Assembly: GCF_001270265.1 (NCBI RefSeq)
Contig: NZ_LGAP01000012.1
Location: 118,018 to 182,017, forward strand
From: Ensifer adhaerens
GTDB lineage: Bacteria; Pseudomonadota; Alphaproteobacteria; Rhizobiales; Rhizobiaceae
Length of the DNA: 64,000 nt
Direction: 5' to 3'
Positions 34,757 through 46,291 of this stretch are shown here, one piece after another (within the stretch, counting starts at the first letter, position 1; each line of letters opens with the position of its first letter). The translations under genes and the position numbers were made by a program. Under the pieces are notes generated by a model. That model was not told the DNA's origin and searched no databases. It worked only from the letters and a program-made list of their open reading frames with translations.

Positions 34757-36082
34757 TTATTCGGCTGGCTGGAGACCCTGAACCGGGCTTTCCGGCAGTG
34801 CCCGGCCGCCAAGGGTTGCGGCCAGTTGGGTCTCGTCCAGTTCGCCTTCCCACTTCGCAACCACGATGGTCGCAACGGCATTGCCGACAAAGTTGGTCAG
34901 CGCCCGGCATTCCGACATGAAGCGGTCGATGCCGAGGATCAGCGCCATGCCGGCGACCGGCACCGCCGGAACGACTGAGAGCGTGGCCGCGAGCGTGATA
35001 AAACCTGCGCCGGTGATGCCGGCGGCGCCCTTGGAGCTCAGCATCGCCACCAGCAGCAGCAGCACCTGATCGCCGAGCGACAGCGGAATGTCCATCGCTT
35101 GGGCGATGAACAGCGCGGCCAGCGTCATGTAGATGTTGGTGCCGTCGAGGTTGAAGGAATAGCCGGTCGGAATGACGAGGCCCACAACCGAGCGCTTGCA
35201 ACCGGCCTTTTCCATCTTGCTCATCAGGCCCGGCAGGGCTGCTTCCGAGGAGGACGTGCCGAGCACCAGCAGCAGCTCTTCCTTGATGTAGCGGATCAGC
35301 GCGATGATCGAGAAGCCGTTGTAACGGGCAACGGCGCCGAGAACCAGGAAGACGAAGAGGAAAGACGTCAAGTAGAAGGTGCCGATCAGCATCGCCAGGT
35401 TGGCGATCGAGGCGACGCCGTACTTGCCGATGGTGAAGGCCATGGCGCCGAAAGCACCGATCGGGGCGGCCTTCATCAGGATCGCGACCAGCTTGAAGAT
35501 CGGCAGCGTCAGCGCGTGCAGGAAATCGACGACGGGCTCCGCCTTCTTGCCGACCATGGCAAGCGCCAGACCGAAGAGCACGGAGATGAACAGCACCTGC
35601 AGGATATCGCCTTCGGCAAAGGCGCCGACGAGCGTGGTCGGGATGATGTTCATCAGGAAGCCGGTGATCGACTGCTCATGCGCCTTTTCGGCGTAGGAGG
35701 TGACCGCCTTGACGTCGAGCGAAGCGGGATCGATGTGCATGCCGGCACCCGGCTGCACCACATTGGCCACGATCAGGCCGATGATGAGCGCGAGCGTCGA
35801 GAAGGTTAGGAAGTAGATCATCGCCTTGCCGGCGACCCGCCCGACCTTGGCAAGATCGGTCATGCCGGCAATGCCGGTGGCAACCGTCAGGAAGATGACC
35901 GGAGCGATGATCATCTTCACCAGCCGGATAAAGGCATCGCCGAGCGGCTTCAGCTGCGTGCCGATTTCCGGATAAAAATGTCCGAGCAGGATGCCCGCGG
36001 CAATGGCCGCCAGAACCTGGACGTAGAGATGACGATAGAAAGATGTCTTGCCGCGCGGTTCCGCGGATTGGTCGATAATCAT
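34757..36082 (-). CDS. dctA: C4-dicarboxylate:cation symporter DctA
   Basis: The 441-residue membrane protein of the DAACS family has eight to nine membrane segments. It carries [20 protein letters not shown] near the N-terminus, the serine-rich re-entrant loop [16 protein letters not shown] and the substrate-binding motif [15 protein letters not shown]. It imports succinate, malate and fumarate, the carbon supply of nitrogen-fixing bacteroids. GGAGGATATC precedes the ATG at 36082. It is divergent from dctBD and has a perfect sigma-54 promoter. Confidence 0.97.
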   Translation of the reverse strand: MIIDQSAEPRGKTSFYRHLYVQVLAAIAAGILLGHFYPEIGTQLKPLGDAFIRLVKMIIAPVIFLTVATGIAGMTDLAKVGRVAGKAMIYFLTFSTLALIIGLIVANVVQPGAGMHIDPASLDVKAVTSYAEKAHEQSITGFLMNIIPTTLVGAFAEGDILQVLFISVLFGLALAMVGKKAEPVVDFLHALTLPIFKLVAILMKAAPIGAFGAMAFTIGKYGVASIANLAMLIGTFYLTSFLFVFLVLGAVARYNGFSIIALIRYIKEELLLVLGTSSSEAALPGLMSKMEKAGCKRSVVGLVIPTGYSFNLDGTNIYMTLAALFIAQAMDIPLSLGDQVLLLLVAMLSSKGAAGITGAGFITLAATLSVVPAVPVAGMALILGIDRFMSECRALTNFVGNAVATIVVAKWEGELDETQLAATLGGRALPESPVQGLQPAE

Positions 36083-36176
36083 GATATCCTCCACTCGGCC
36101 CAGTCCGGCGTCATGCCGGGCCTCCCGGGCCATATTTCCGAAGCGCGACAGCTCGGGCTGTCATGAGGATGTCATT

Positions 36177-36192
36177 TGCAATGGGCGTGCCA
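36177..36192 (-). promoter_or_regulatory. Sigma-54 promoter of dctA
   Basis: On the minus strand the sequence TGGCACGCCCATTGCA matches the RpoN consensus TGGCACG-N4-TTGCW at every defined position. The -12 GC lies about 95 bases upstream of the dctA ATG. This is the known mode of dctA control: RpoN holoenzyme activated by phosphorylated DctD. Confidence 0.93.
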
Positions 36193-36270
36193 GTTTGCAG
36201 CACGACTGATCAGGTCGTTGAAATACCGGAACATTTTTCGGGACTCCGGATCATGCGCACGAATATTTGA

Positions 36271-36282
36271 GCGGATATCCGC
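36271..36282. promoter_or_regulatory. Candidate DctD-binding site (proximal)
   Basis: The perfect 12-base palindrome GCGGATATCCGC is centred about 110 bases upstream of the predicted dctA transcription start. That is the distance at which DctD upstream activator sites are known in S. meliloti. Direct binding is inferred. Confidence 0.6.
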
Positions 36283-36302
36283 ACAGGCCATCTGGAAATT
36301 TG

Positions 36303-36326
36303 GGCGGAATAATGCACAATTCCGCC
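36303..36326. promoter_or_regulatory. Candidate DctD-binding site (distal), overlapping the dctB start
   Basis: Perfect 8-bp arms GGCGGAAT and ATTCCGCC are separated by 8 bases and share GCGGA with the proximal palindrome. The centre is about 38 bases further upstream of dctA. The left arm doubles as the dctB ribosome-binding region and the dctB ATG (36312) lies in the spacer, so occupancy could also affect dctBD. Confidence 0.6.
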
Positions 36327-38180
36327 ATGTCCATGCCCGCCCCTACCCCCATCGATCCAGCGGATCTTGACCGGCAGATGCGCCGCGCCTGGCTGATTTT
36401 TGCCGCGGTCGCGTTGGGGCTGCTGGTAGCGGGGCTTTTTGTCGCCGGCGAATATGGGCGAAAGAAGGCGCTCGAATCTGTCGATATCCAAAGCCGCATC
36501 GATGCCAACCTCAAGGCGTCGCTGCTGAGAGCGGTGCTGGAGCGACAGCGCGCGCTGCCCCTGGTGCTGGCCGACGACGTCGAGGTGAAAGCCGCGCTCG
36601 AGAGAGGTGGCGACCAGCCGTTGCAGCGGCTCAATCAAAAGCTCGAGGCGCTGGCCGCCAATACGGATGCGGCGGTGATCTACGCGATCGGCCTCGACGG
36701 CCTGGCGATTGCTGCCAGCAACTGGCGCGAGCCGACCAGCTTCGTCGGCAATGACTACGCTTTCCGCGAATACTTCCGGATGGCGATGCGCGACGGCAAG
36801 GCCGAACATTTTGCCATGGGCACCGTCAGCAAGCGGCCGGGTCTTTACATCTCCAGGCGCGTCGACGGCACCAACGGTCCGATCGGTGTCGTGGTCGCAA
36901 AACTCGAATTCGACGGTGTCGAGGCCGATTGGCTTGCCTCCGGCAAGCCGGTCTATGTCACCGACCGGCGCGGCATCGTATTGATCACCAGCTTCCCCTC
37001 CTGGCGCTTCATGACCACTCGCAACATCCCCGGAGACCGCCTCGCCGCCATCCGTGACAGCCTGCAGTTCGGCGATGCTTCGCTGCTGCCACTGCCGTTC
37101 CGCCGTATCGAACCGACGAGCGATGGGTCGAGCGTGCTGTCAGCACTTCTGCCCGGCAGCAGCGAGAAGCAATACCTCAGGGTCGAGACCATGGTTCCCT
37201 CGACCAGTTGGCGGCTGGAGCAATTGGCCCCGCTTGACGCAGCCCTTGGTGCGGCGACCCGCGAGGCACGGCTACTGGCGCTGGCCGTCATCGTGCCGCT
37301 TTTGGCGCTTGCCGCATTCCTCCTTCGCCGGCGCCAGGCGCTGACGCTGGTCGCGGCGAACGAGCGCGCCGCGCGCGACGAACTGGAGCGACGCGTCACC
37401 GAGCGCACGCACGACCTGAGCCTGGCGCGCGATCACCTCGAAACCGAAATCGCCGACCACCAGCGCACCGGCGAAAAGCTGCAGGCGGTGCAGCAGGAAC
37501 TGGTCCAGGCCAACCGGCTGGCGATCCTCGGCCAGGTGGCCGCCGGCGTCGCCCATGAGATCAACCAGCCGGTCGCAACCATCCGCGCCTATGCCGACAA
37601 TGCCCGCACCTTCCTCGATCGCGGCCAGCAGGAAACCGCGGTCGAAAACCTCGAAAGCATCGCCGCGCTGACTGAACGGGTCGGCGCCATCACCGACGAG
37701 TTGCGCAGCTTTGCGCGCAAGGGACGATTCGTCGCCGAGCCGACGGCCGTGCGAGAGGTGATCGAAGGCGCACGAATGCTACTGCGCAGCCGCTTTGCCG
37801 GCCGCATGGACGCGATCGTCATCGATCTGCCTGATAACGGGCTCTGCGTGCTCGGCAACCGTATCCGGCTTGAACAGGTGCTGATCAATCTGCTGCAGAA
37901 TGCCCTGGAAGCCCTCGGCGAACGGGCAGACGCGGAGATCCGCGTGCGTTGCGAGGTCGGCGCCTCCGACACCGTTTTCCTGTTCGTCGCTGACAACGGC
38001 CCGGGCATCCGGCCCGATATCCTCGAGGATCTGTTCACCCCATTCAACACCTCCAAGGATGAGGGCCTCGGTCTCGGCCTTGCCATCTCCAAGGAAATCG
38101 TCGTCGACTATGGCGGCGACATCGAGGTCAAGACCAGCCCAGAGGGCACCGTCTTCACCGTGCGTCTGAAGAGGGCCTGA
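36312..38180 (+). CDS. dctB: C4-dicarboxylate sensor histidine kinase DctB
   Basis: The 622-residue kinase has one membrane helix near residues 25-45, a periplasmic PAS-like double sensor region (about 50-320, with [16 protein letters not shown] and [12 protein letters not shown]), and a second helix near 325-345. A coiled-coil linker follows, then HisKA with phospho-acceptor His at about 415 ([20 protein letters not shown]), and HATPase with [10 protein letters not shown] and [13 protein letters not shown]. It detects external dicarboxylates and phosphorylates DctD, whose gene starts 3 bases downstream. ATG 36312 was chosen over a TTG 15 codons upstream; the length agrees with S. meliloti DctB. 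Confidence 0.95.
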   Translation: MHNSAMSMPAPTPIDPADLDRQMRRAWLIFAAVALGLLVAGLFVAGEYGRKKALESVDIQSRIDANLKASLLRAVLERQRALPLVLADDVEVKAALERGGDQPLQRLNQKLEALAANTDAAVIYAIGLDGLAIAASNWREPTSFVGNDYAFREYFRMAMRDGKAEHFAMGTVSKRPGLYISRRVDGTNGPIGVVVAKLEFDGVEADWLASGKPVYVTDRRGIVLITSFPSWRFMTTRNIPGDRLAAIRDSLQFGDASLLPLPFRRIEPTSDGSSVLSALLPGSSEKQYLRVETMVPSTSWRLEQLAPLDAALGAATREARLLALAVIVPLLALAAFLLRRRQALTLVAANERAARDELERRVTERTHDLSLARDHLETEIADHQRTGEKLQAVQQELVQANRLAILGQVAAGVAHEINQPVATIRAYADNARTFLDRGQQETAVENLESIAALTERVGAITDELRSFARKGRFVAEPTAVREVIEGARMLLRSRFAGRMDAIVIDLPDNGLCVLGNRIRLEQVLINLLQNALEALGERADAEIRVRCEVGASDTVFLFVADNGPGIRPDILEDLFTPFNTSKDEGLGLGLAISKEIVVDYGGDIEVKTSPEGTVFTVRLKRA

Positions 38181-38183
38181 GCG

Positions 38184-39548
38184 ATGCAGCAATCCGTATG
38201 CCTCGTCGACGACGACACCGACCTCAGGAAAGCAATGAAGCAGACGCTGGAGCTTGCCGGCCTCATCGTCTCCGCCTTTCCCGGCGCGGCGGAAGCGCTC
38301 GCACTCCTCAGCCCGGATTTCGACGGCATCGTCATCAGCGATATCCGCATGCCGGGGATCGACGGCCTGACGCTGTTTCGCCGCGTCGCCGACTTCGATC
38401 CCGACCTTCCCGTCATTCTCGTGACCGGCCACGGCGATATCCCGATGGCCGTTCAGGCCATGCAGGACGGCGTGTACGACTTCATTCCCAAACCTTTTGC
38501 CGCCGACCGTCTTGTGCAAAGCGCGCGCCGCGCCTTGGAAAAGCGCCGACTGGTGATAGAAAACCGCGCGCTGAAACGCGCAGCGGAAGTCGCCGGCGAA
38601 AGCCTGCCGCTGATTGGCCAGACCCCTGTCATGGAACGGCTGCGCCAGACCTTGCGGCATATCGCCGACACCGACGTTGACGTGCTGGTTGCCGGCGAAA
38701 CCGGCAGCGGCAAGGAGGTGGTGGCGACGCTGCTCCACAATTGGAGCCGGCGCCGCAATGGCAACTTCGTGGCGCTCAACTGCGGCGCATTGCCGGAAAC
38801 TGTGATCGAAAGCGAGCTTTTCGGCCACGAGCCGGGCGCCTTTACCGGCGCCTTGAAGAAGCGCGTCGGCCGTATCGAGCATGCAAGCGGCGGCACGCTT
38901 TTCCTCGACGAGATTGAGGCGATGCCGCCGGCAACGCAGGTCAAGATGCTGCGTGTGCTCGAAGCCCGCGAAATCACACCGCTCGGCACCAATGTCGTGC
39001 GCCCTGTCGATATCCGCGTGATCGCCGCCGCCAAGATCGATCTCGGTGATCCGGCCCAGCGAGGCGACTTTCGCGAGGATCTCTATTTCCGGCTGAACGT
39101 CGTCACGCTGTCGATCCCGCCGCTGCGCGAGCGCCGGGACGACATCCCGCTCCTCTTTTCGCATTTCCTGACACGTGCGGCCGAGCGCTTCAAGCGCGAC
39201 GTGCCGCCGGTTTCGCCCGCGGTGCACCACTATCTGATGTCCCATTCCTGGCCCGGCAATGTGCGCGAACTCTCGCATTTTGCCGAGCGTGTCGCCCTTG
39301 GCGTCGAAGGGTCGCTCGGACAGCCGACCGCCGCCGCTGCGCCAACCGGTGCCACCCTGCCCGAACGGCTCGAGCGCTACGAGGCGGAAATACTAAAAGA
39401 AGCGCTGCGGGCGCAGCGCGGCGACGTCAAGGCGACGATCGAGGCGCTGGGCATTCCGCGCAAGACCTTCTACGACAAGCTGCAGCGGCACAACATCAAC
39501 CGGGCGGATTATGCCGACCGGACATCTGCCGAAAAGCCAGGCCGCTAG
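38184..39548 (+). CDS. dctD: Sigma-54-dependent response regulator DctD
   Basis: The 454-residue protein has a receiver domain (Asp53 in [13 protein letters not shown]), and an AAA+ domain with Walker A GETGSGKE, the sigma-54 contact loop GAFTGA and Walker [15 protein letters not shown]-terminal Fis-type helix-turn-helix follows ([24 protein letters not shown]). Phosphorylated by DctB, it binds upstream of dctA and activates RpoN-dependent transcription. It is cotranscribed with dctB. Confidence 0.96.
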   Translation: MQQSVCLVDDDTDLRKAMKQTLELAGLIVSAFPGAAEALALLSPDFDGIVISDIRMPGIDGLTLFRRVADFDPDLPVILVTGHGDIPMAVQAMQDGVYDFIPKPFAADRLVQSARRALEKRRLVIENRALKRAAEVAGESLPLIGQTPVMERLRQTLRHIADTDVDVLVAGETGSGKEVVATLLHNWSRRRNGNFVALNCGALPETVIESELFGHEPGAFTGALKKRVGRIEHASGGTLFLDEIEAMPPATQVKMLRVLEAREITPLGTNVVRPVDIRVIAAAKIDLGDPAQRGDFREDLYFRLNVVTLSIPPLRERRDDIPLLFSHFLTRAAERFKRDVPPVSPAVHHYLMSHSWPGNVRELSHFAERVALGVEGSLGQPTAAAAPTGATLPERLERYEAEILKEALRAQRGDVKATIEALGIPRKTFYDKLQRHNINRADYADRTSAEKPGR

Positions 39549-39630
39549 CAGGCGATCAACAGGCCGGACGCACCACCTTCGGATTAACGCTTGACTGCGC
39601 ATCCGGATCGATGGCTATCTCTCAGCATTC

Positions 39631-41664
<2,034 letters not shown>

Positions 41665-41678
41665 GGATAGCGACCGCG

Positions 41679-41706
41679 GCAGAAGGGCCGGTGATGGCCC
41701 TTCTGC
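41679..41706 (+). terminator. Probable terminator after thiC
   Basis: A perfect 11-bp stem (41679-41689 with 41696-41706) with a 6-base loop lies 14 bases past the thiC stop. No T-run follows, so termination may be factor-assisted. It supports thiC being monocistronic. Confidence 0.55.
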
Positions 41707-41756
41707 CTGCCAGCAGGCTGCGGTGCTGTTTACACGGATGGCTCCATCTTTCCGTC

Positions 41757-41775
41757 ATGCTCGGGCTTGACGGAG
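41757..41775. repeat. Half copy of the palindromic repeat (copy 2)
   Basis: ATGCTCGGGCTTGACGGAG repeats the left arm and centre of the element at 64-86; the second arm is degenerate. It belongs to a cluster of three copies within 240 bases between thiC and the M20 hydrolase gene. The gap 41707-42016 holds no gene. Confidence 0.6.
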
Positions 41776-41889
41776 GGGAGGATGGCACGGCTTCGTCAGC
41801 TCGTTCATTAATCCAACTGATCGCTCACAGCCCCTTCCGACTGCCATCGGATTGCGGTTCTGTTCAAACCGAAGCCTCCAATTCCCGTC

Positions 41890-41912
41890 ATGCTCGGGCC
41901 TGACCCGAGCAT
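41890..41912. repeat. Palindromic intergenic repeat (copy 3)
   Basis: The 9-base arms 41890-41898 and 41904-41912 are perfect inverted copies and have the same bases as the arms at 64-86; the centre differs by one base (CCTGA-type instead of TCAAG). Confidence 0.75.
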
Positions 41913-41969
41913 CCACATCTGAAGGTCCGCCGCTTTTCGACACGAGGCTACCACAGAGGTGGCAGCTGG

Positions 41970-41992
41970 ATCCTCGGGTCAAGCCCGAGGAT
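41970..41992. repeat. Palindromic intergenic repeat (copy 4)
   Basis: The 9-base arms 41970-41978 and 41984-41992 are perfect. Compared with copy 1, ATGCTCGGG is ATCCTCGGG, and both arms carry the compensating change, so the stem is kept. It lies 24 bases from the stop of the convergent M20 hydrolase gene. Confidence 0.75.
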
Positions 41993-42016
41993 GACCAAGA
42001 GAAGAGGCGCGCCTCT

Positions 42017-43303
42017 CTAACGGCTACCAGCGATCCGCTCGACCACGTCGAGCAGGATATTGGCGCCGGCGACAAGATCTGCCAGGTTCGTATGTTCGCG
42101 CGGATTGTGGCTGATCCCGTCACGGCTCGGCACGAAGATCATCGCCGCCGGCGCGATGCGGGCGATCATCTGGGCGTCGTGGCCGGCACCGGAGGTCATC
42201 CGCCGGCTTTTCAACCCGCGGGCACTCGCCGAAACTTCGATCGCCTCGACGATCGCGCTGTCGAAGATGACCGGCTCGAACCGGGCGAGACGCTCAACAG
42301 ATACGTTCACATGCTCCTCCTGCTCAAGGTGGCGGAGAAAGTCGGAAAGCGCGCTTTCAAGCGCCTGCAGGCGATCCTCGTCCGGGTCGCGCAGGTCGAC
42401 GGTAAAGACCGCGCGCGAAGGAATGACGTTGATCGCATCCGGCTCGAAGCGCATGGTCCCGATCGTCGCAACGCTCGGCGCGTTCGAACGCAAGATGTGT
42501 TCACGCAAGAACAGCCCGACACGGGCGGCCGCCAGGCCGGCGTCGCAACGCATCGCCATCGGCGTCGTGCCGGCATGATTCGCCACGCCGTCGATCGTGA
42601 CGCGCTGCCAGGAGATGCCCTGCAGGTTTTCGACGGCGCCGATCGTTGTCGCCTCGCGTTCCAACACCGGCCCCTGCTCGATGTGCAGTTCGACATAGGC
42701 ATGGGGTTTCAGGGAGCCGGGTTCGACGCTGCCGGCGTAGCCGATGCGTGCGAGCTCCGATCCGAGCGTCGTGCCATCGGTTCCGAGGGTCGCAAGGGCC
42801 GCCTCAACCGCAAGGCCTCCGACATGGACCAGCGACCCCAGCATATCGGGTGCGTAGCGGACGCCCTCTTCGTTGGTAAAGGCGGCCACAACGATCGGGC
42901 GTTCCGATATAAACCCCTGCTCCTTCAGGGTCTCGATGACTTCAAGCCCGGCAAGCACGCCGTAGCAACCATCGTAGATGCCGGCATTGATCACCGTGTC
43001 GATATGGGAACCGAGCATAAGCGGTAGTTGCTCGGCGTTATCCTGATTGGACCAGATGCCAAAAATGTTGCCGATGCGGTCGACAGCGACATCCAGCCCC
43101 GCCGCCTCGATCCAGCCCACCAGACTGTCCCGCCCCAGCTTTTCGGTGTCGGACGCCGCCAGCCGTGTCAACTGGCCCCGATCGTCGCGCCCGATCGCGC
43201 CGAGTTCGCGGATGTGCGCAAGCAGACGCTCGGCATTGATGGAATGATGAGACATGACGGTGTCGCCTTCGACAGTGCTGATATTGGGCATTACGACAGT
43301 CAT
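42017..43303 (-). CDS. M20-family amidase, hydantoinase/carbamoylase type
   Basis: The 428-residue zinc hydrolase belongs to the N-carbamoyl-L-amino-acid hydrolase / allantoate amidohydrolase / ureidopropionase group. Metal and catalytic motifs are GSHIDTVINAGIYDGCYGVLAG, FTNEEGVRYAPDMLGS and ELHIEQGPVLE, and the lid-dimer motif is VANHAGTTPMAMRCDA. Its ATG overlaps the stop of the preceding M20 gene as ATGA, so the two are translationally coupled. It hydrolyses an amide or carbamoyl group of an amino-acid-like compound; the substrate is not certain. Confidence 0.88.
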   Translation of the reverse strand: MTVVMPNISTVEGDTVMSHHSINAERLLAHIRELGAIGRDDRGQLTRLAASDTEKLGRDSLVGWIEAAGLDVAVDRIGNIFGIWSNQDNAEQLPLMLGSHIDTVINAGIYDGCYGVLAGLEVIETLKEQGFISERPIVVAAFTNEEGVRYAPDMLGSLVHVGGLAVEAALATLGTDGTTLGSELARIGYAGSVEPGSLKPHAYVELHIEQGPVLEREATTIGAVENLQGISWQRVTIDGVANHAGTTPMAMRCDAGLAAARVGLFLREHILRSNAPSVATIGTMRFEPDAINVIPSRAVFTVDLRDPDEDRLQALESALSDFLRHLEQEEHVNVSVERLARFEPVIFDSAIVEAIEVSASARGLKSRRMTSGAGHDAQMIARIAPAAMIFVPSRDGISHNPREHTNLADLVAGANILLDVVERIAGSR

Positions 43304-44481
43304 AACCCGGCATCCGGTGCGGCCAGTCGTTGCCGGGTGATTTCGGCGTGGAAGCGAGCGCCGAGGATCAAGGCATCATCATTGAAGTCGTAGTGCGGAT
43401 TGTGCAGCGGCGCGGAATCCCTGCCGTTGCCGATAAAGACGAAGCAACCCGGCACATGCGCGAGAAACCGCGCAAAATCCTCTGAGCCGGTCATCGGCTC
43501 GGCGGCGATTGCAACATTCTCCGTTCCGAACACCACACCGGCTGCGGCAAACGCCTGATCGACGAGAGCCGGATCATTGAGCAACGGCACGAACTCGCGC
43601 GTGTAGTTCACCTCGACCTCGCAGCCATAGGCATCCGCCGTACCCTTGGCGATGGTGCGCATCTGCTGCTCGATCTTGGCACTCACCTCGAGTCGAAAGC
43701 TGCGTGCATCGCCGAGAATGCGCGCCAGCCCGGGCAAAGCGTTGCGCGTGCCGTCTGTGATCAATTCGGTCACGGACACAACGGCGATATCGGCAGGCGA
43801 GAGCCTTCGGGAAACGATGGTCTGGAGATTGACCACCGTCGCGCAGGCAGCAACCAGCGTCTCGTTACCGGAATGGGGTCGCGCGGCATGACCGCCGACG
43901 CCTTTGAGCGTGATCTCGAAATTGTCCTCAGCCGACATGATGGCGCCCGCACGTGTCTCAAATTTTCCGACCGGCAGGCCCGGCATGTTGTGCAGGCCGT
44001 AGATCTCGTCGAAGGGAAAGCGAGCCATCAGACCGTCGTCGAGCATGGCAAGCGCACCTTTGCCCCATTCTTCAGCAGGCTGAAAAACGAAGCGCACCGT
44101 CCCATCGAAACCGCCCTCCTCGGCCAGCAGCTTCGCCGCACCGAGCAACATCGCCGTATGACCGTCATGGCCGCAGGCGTGCATCGTGCCGGGCTGGGTT
44201 GAGCAATAGGAAGCCGTACCCTGCTCCGCAATGCGCAAGGCGTCCATATCGGCCCGCAGCGCTATTGCGCGGTTTCCCGTTCCACGCCGCAGCGTGCCGA
44301 CCACCCCGGTGCCACCGACATTTTCGGTGACGTCATCCAGGCCGAACTCCCGCAGCTTGGCGGCAACAAAAGCCGCCGTTCGTTTCTCTTCAAAGCCGAA
44401 TTCCGGATGGGCATGCAGATCGTGACGCCACGCCCTCATCTCCGCCACAAGCTTGTCGACATCCGTGCTTGCCATCCGCAT
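43300..44481 (-). CDS. M20-family amidohydrolase (hippurate / N-acyl amino acid hydrolase type)
   Basis: The 393-residue protein has the M20D motifs AWRHDLHAHPEFGFEE, ALRADMDAL, TMHACGHDGHTAMLL (metal-ligand Cys and His), VFQPAEEWGKGA, and a dimerisation-domain GVGGHAARPH. Enzymes of this type release the amino acid from N-acyl or aromatic-acyl conjugates. The ATG at 44481 overlaps the dpaL stop as ATGA and has GGAAAGGG upstream; a GTG one codon earlier is an alternative. It is second gene of a three-gene operon. Confidence 0.88.
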   Translation of the reverse strand: MRMASTDVDKLVAEMRAWRHDLHAHPEFGFEEKRTAAFVAAKLREFGLDDVTENVGGTGVVGTLRRGTGNRAIALRADMDALRIAEQGTASYCSTQPGTMHACGHDGHTAMLLGAAKLLAEEGGFDGTVRFVFQPAEEWGKGALAMLDDGLMARFPFDEIYGLHNMPGLPVGKFETRAGAIMSAEDNFEITLKGVGGHAARPHSGNETLVAACATVVNLQTIVSRRLSPADIAVVSVTELITDGTRNALPGLARILGDARSFRLEVSAKIEQQMRTIAKGTADAYGCEVEVNYTREFVPLLNDPALVDQAFAAAGVVFGTENVAIAAEPMTGSEDFARFLAHVPGCFVFIGNGRDSAPLHNPHYDFNDDALILGARFHAEITRQRLAAPDAGL

Positions 44482-45689
44482 CACACCCTTTCCGCGTTCA
44501 AAGCCCCGGCGACTTGCGCAGGTGCGATGCCAACCAGTTCTTCGTAGCGTTCAGTATCCGTGGCGCCCTCCGTATTGATCACCAGGATCCGCGAATTGGC
44601 ATCAAGGCCAAGGGCAGCACACTTGTTCGGATCTCCGGCGACTGTGACAAGGCCTGCCAGACCGACACCGCCGCTTTCGCCCGCAATGATTGCCGGATCG
44701 CCGCCCGTCGGGCGGGCAAGGCGATTCATGATCGAAACGGCGTCCTCCTCATCGACGGTCATGAAGGCGTCGGCAACACGCGACAGGATGCGCCAGGCGA
44801 CAAGCGAAGGCTCGTAACATTCGAGCATCGCCATGACGGTCGGCTCGCCATGTGCCACTTTCACCGGTCGCCCGGCCTTTGCTGTTTCGAGCAGGCAGGC
44901 GGCCCGGGCCGGCTCGACGACGACGAAGCGTGGCCGGTCCCGGCCGTAGCGCAGCGCCATATGGCCAGCAGTTGCCGCGGCGATGCCGCCGACGCCGGCC
45001 TGGACAAAGACATGGGTCGGCGGCGCGCCGATCTCCCGCAAGGCCTCGCACAGGAGTGCCGTATAGCCCTGCATGACCAAGCCGGGAATATATTCGTATC
45101 CCGGCCAGGACGTGTCCGAGACGACCGTCCAACCGCGCTCTGCGCAGACCTTCGCCGCAAACTCGACCGAGTCGTCATAGGTTCCTTCGACCCGGACGAT
45201 TTCGGCGCCGTAATGCGCGATCGCCTCTATGCGTTTCTGGCTGACGCCGGAATGCACGAAAATCACCGACTTCGCACCGACAAGCTGTGCCCCCATTGCC
45301 ACCGACCGACCGTGATTGCCGTCGGTGGCGCAGCCGAACGTCATCTCGCGCGCAACCGTGCGAACGTCCGGGCGCGTGAGATCGTCGATATCGACATCCA
45401 GGCCGGTCTGCTTTCGTGCCTCGTCGAGCACCAGCCGGATCACCGCATAGGATCCGCCGAGCGCCTTGAAGCTGCCGAGCCCGAGCCGATGGCCCTCGTC
45501 CTTGACGAAGATCGCGCCGACCCCAAGCTCGCCCGCAAGCGCCGGCAAGGAATGAAGCGGCGTCGGCCGGTGGTCGTCGCGGCGGGAAAGCTGACGCTCG
45601 ACCTCGGCAGCCGCAGCAAGCGAAAGCATCTCGGCATCTTTCGGCAGCAGCGACGATCCGAAATCGGCATGGTGGTTACGAATGAGCAT
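44481..45689 (-). CDS. dpaL: Diaminopropionate ammonia-lyase
   Basis: The 402-residue PLP enzyme of the tryptophan-synthase-beta fold has the lysine motif GLGSFKALGG, the family phrases ATDGNHGRSVAMGAQ, VHSGVSQKRIEAI and WPGYEYIPGLVMQGYTALL, and a glycine-rich phosphate loop (VQAGVGGIAAATAG). Together these match DpaL (E. coli YgeX). It converts 2,3-diaminopropionate to pyruvate and two ammonia. GGGAGATT precedes the start. It heads an operon with two M20 hydrolases and is divergent from an Lrp-type regulator. Confidence 0.88.
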   Translation of the reverse strand: MLIRNHHADFGSSLLPKDAEMLSLAAAAEVERQLSRRDDHRPTPLHSLPALAGELGVGAIFVKDEGHRLGLGSFKALGGSYAVIRLVLDEARKQTGLDVDIDDLTRPDVRTVAREMTFGCATDGNHGRSVAMGAQLVGAKSVIFVHSGVSQKRIEAIAHYGAEIVRVEGTYDDSVEFAAKVCAERGWTVVSDTSWPGYEYIPGLVMQGYTALLCEALREIGAPPTHVFVQAGVGGIAAATAGHMALRYGRDRPRFVVVEPARAACLLETAKAGRPVKVAHGEPTVMAMLECYEPSLVAWRILSRVADAFMTVDEEDAVSIMNRLARPTGGDPAIIAGESGGVGLAGLVTVAGDPNKCAALGLDANSRILVINTEGATDTERYEELVGIAPAQVAGALNAERV

Positions 45690-45793
45690 GTGGGCAATCT
45701 CCCTGTTCGATGAAGTTATATTTCACCGGACGAGAGAAATGCGCTCTAAATGGCGATCTCGAATGCAAGTTTGTAAACAATGACGAGGAGACT

Positions 45794-46288
45794 ATGGCCG
45801 CTTCAAAGAATACACCGACAGAGCTCGACCGCTTCGACCTGGCGATCCTCTCCATCCTGCAGAAGGACAACACGACACCGCAGCGTCAAATTGGCGAGGC
45901 CGTCAATCTGTCGGCTCCGGCGGTGCAACGGCGGATCAAGCGCATGGAAGAAACCGGGGTCATCCGCAACAACGTGGCGGTGATCGACCCTGCTCGCGTC
46001 AACCAGGCCCTGACCATCCTTGTCGAAGTGGAGGTGGAAAGCGAACAGATCGACCTGCTCGACGCCGCCAAGGCGGCGTTTTCCGCCGCTCCCGAGGTGC
46101 AGCAATGCTATTACGTCACGGGCGATGTGGATTTCATGCTCGTCGTGATCGTGCCGACGATGGGCGATTACGAGGCCTTCACCCGGCGCATGTTCTTCGG
46201 CAACCCCAACATCCGGCGCTTTAGGACCTTCGTGACCATGGATCGCGTCAAGGTCGGCCTGTCCGTACCGGTCGAAAAGCCGCGCTGA
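45794..46288 (+). CDS. Lrp/AsnC-family transcriptional regulator
   Basis: The 164-residue protein has the AsnC winged helix (LDRFDLAILSILQKDNTTPQRQIGEAVNLSAPAVQRRIKRMEETGVI) and the C-terminal RAM effector domain (YYVTGDVDFMLVVIVPTMGDYE). GAGGAGACT precedes the chosen ATG; the frame is open 28 codons further upstream. It is divergent from dpaL and probably controls that operon in response to an amino acid. Its stop is 3 bases from the convergent anti-sigma gene. Confidence 0.92.
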   Translation: MAASKNTPTELDRFDLAILSILQKDNTTPQRQIGEAVNLSAPAVQRRIKRMEETGVIRNNVAVIDPARVNQALTILVEVEVESEQIDLLDAAKAAFSAAPEVQQCYYVTGDVDFMLVVIVPTMGDYEAFTRRMFFGNPNIRRFRTFVTMDRVKVGLSVPVEKPR

Positions 46289-46291
46289 ACG

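Noticed and set aside
41757..41992. Repeat cluster considered as a CRISPR array
   Set aside because: Copies are palindromic, unevenly spaced, partly degenerate, and a further copy lies 40 kb away; there are no cas genes. This is an intergenic repeat family.
44481..45689. DpaL considered as threonine or serine dehydratase
   Set aside because: The motifs GLGSFKALGG, WPGYEYIPGLVMQGYTALL and the length match diaminopropionate ammonia-lyase better, and the ACT domain of threonine dehydratase is absent.
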